A stretch of 64,000 bases of DNA from Procambarus clarkii (lineage: Eukaryota > Arthropoda > Malacostraca > Decapoda > Cambaridae), in assembly GCF_040958095.1 (NCBI RefSeq), contig NC_091227.1:17379432-17443431 (forward strand), written 5' to 3'. A program made the translations under genes and the position numbers. Position 1 is the stretch's first letter; each line of letters begins with the position of its first letter. Shown here in pieces: positions 62,732 to 64,000 of this stretch. The notes below the pieces were generated by a model. The model saw only the letters and a list, made by a program, of their open reading frames with translations. It did not search any database and had not been told where the DNA came from.

Positions 62732-64000
62732 GTAGCCCTATCTTAACATGCTCTTCTGATTTGTCCTCTTTCCTTTATGTCTAAGAATTATTAGCCAGCA
62801 GTAACTGGTTGGAGTTAATGTAATTTCATGATCAAAAAGATATTATGCAGTTGATGTCACCTCTAAGAAAACTATAAAATCAGTGCTAGTGACTGATAAC
62901 TTTGCCTGTCATCCGATCAGGTGACAGCCTGGCTCTACTGAATGGACAGTACTGTACTGTACTCCAAAAGTCTCCCTTCCCCCATACTGACTGCCTACCA
63001 TTCCACTCCCAATTCCCTTTCACTCTTCTATTTCTAACGTGGTGATCAAGTCTTCCTTTTATGTCTAATATGGAGGCTATCTACTGTACTAATGTGGTTG
63101 TCACTCGAGGATCAACTCGTATGGTACTTCATATTCCAGGATATTTCAAGCTTTGACCTTCATGCTATTGCCTTTTACACTGGCATGAATGACATGATAA
63201 TGTTATGGGACAATACAAATTTGTCCATTTGTTAAAGAAAAAAAAGGACAAGCTGCTTACAAGAAACTTTTGGATGGGAAGTATAACAAGAATTATATAG
63301 TGCAGGCTACACAAATTAAAAGATTAACAAACCAAGCCATTTTGTAACTCATGCACATCATCAAATGTTGGCACTGTTCCATATTGCACATCATAATACA
63401 AACCTGGCACCATTAGCTAGTTTATTAAAACTAAAATTGTCACTGTCATTCAGCAGTACAATTTTAATACAAGTATGGTGAGGCAATTATACATTTCCAT
63501 TCAACCAAAAACAATCGATAATATAGAACTGTTTATATATTGGACCATGGAGGTGTCATTGGCTGTGGGTTTTGAAGGTAGGACATCACAACTGCAGAAA
63601 TGGACAACCTGAAATGTTAATATAATTAGTAAATTATTTGTGACAAGCAAATAAAAGTATATTTGTTTAATTATGATAATTTACTTTGAAAATTATAACT
63701 ATTAGCCAGTAACAATGGGTTGGATTAATGTAATTTAAATTACATTCAATAACAAAAGACAATTATGCAAGTGTTGTCACCCTTAGGAAAATCATGAAGT
63801 CAATGCTATAGTGACTCACAAGTAAGTTCAGAAAACTACTGACAGGGCTCTCCTAAAAATAACAAATCAGAGCAAGAGAGATTGTTGAAACACAGGGAAT
63901 ACAGAGGACATACTCAGCACACAAACACAATAAAGTACATAAATTATTGGGACCATTTGAAGCTCCCAAAATGTACTCTGGAAAGGAGACAAGAGAGGTA
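62732..64000 (+). repeat. Intron or flank with a diverged direct duplication
   Basis: 62788-62905 and 63701-63822 share TTAGCCAG, GTTGGA.TTAATGTAATTT, ATTATGCA..TG.TGTCACC and TAGTGACT, in the same order and orientation. No further exon was recognised. Confidence 0.5.

Overview
The window looks like nuclear DNA of a decapod crustacean, most likely a crayfish-like species. It is AT-rich and has long introns with GT-AG (one GC-AG) splice sites. It carries a ZAD-type C2H2 zinc-finger gene (an arthropod class), interstitial TTAGG repeats, and many copies of tRNA-derived SINEs, LINEs, Tigger elements and fold-back elements. The species call is an inference; no species-specific marker was available.

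Three host genes can be assembled exon by exon with consistent reading phase. (1) A ZAD/AT-hook/13-finger C2H2 protein lies on the minus strand at 9692-19937 (8 coding exons, 1012 codons). (2) A ZDHHC23-type palmitoyltransferase lies on the plus strand at 25134-30212 (5 exons, 380 codons). (3) A LITAF-domain protein lies on the minus strand at 39589-55045 (4 coding exons, 162 codons). Genes 1 and 2 diverge from a GC-rich stretch near 24.3-25.1 kb; genes 2 and 3 converge on a 9 kb intergenic region.

Two further exons inside LITAF intron 1 (49376-49515 and 49996-about 50296, minus) join in phase into a putative 146-residue tail-anchored protein of unknown function. Alternatively, the last of them is an alternative 3' exon of LITAF. 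A ZAD-like first exon starts at 62623 (plus) and the gene would leave the window. A weaker pair of candidate first exons sits at 1434-1836 (plus).

The rest is mostly mobile and repeated DNA. 0-9 kb: SINE, LINE tails, a 21-bp E-box minisatellite, a complete Tigger-type element, and members of a long-terminal-inverted-repeat (TIR) family. 9-20 kb: the zinc-finger gene with repeats in its introns. 20-24 kb: a fold-back element, two LINE fragments and a GRT-rich microsatellite. 25.4-25.8 kb: large TA, pentanucleotide and CCTTT satellites. 31-33 kb: a 392-bp fold-back element carrying TTAGG/CCTAA telomere-type repeats, next to a second Tigger fragment. 36.6-37.1 kb: a decayed Penelope-like remnant followed by a hammerhead-like motif. 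39.7-47 kb: two long TIR elements in LITAF introns, one split by a LINE. 55.7-57.4 kb: LINE, 29-bp minisatellite, and a CRE/CCAAT-bearing presumed LITAF promoter. 57.9-61.6 kb: a SINE sharing its 3' tail with a LINE, and a 3.1-kb TIR-bounded element.

The three genes are unrelated in function: a nuclear DNA-binding regulator, a membrane S-acyltransferase and an endosomal membrane adaptor. Nothing suggests they work as one pathway.
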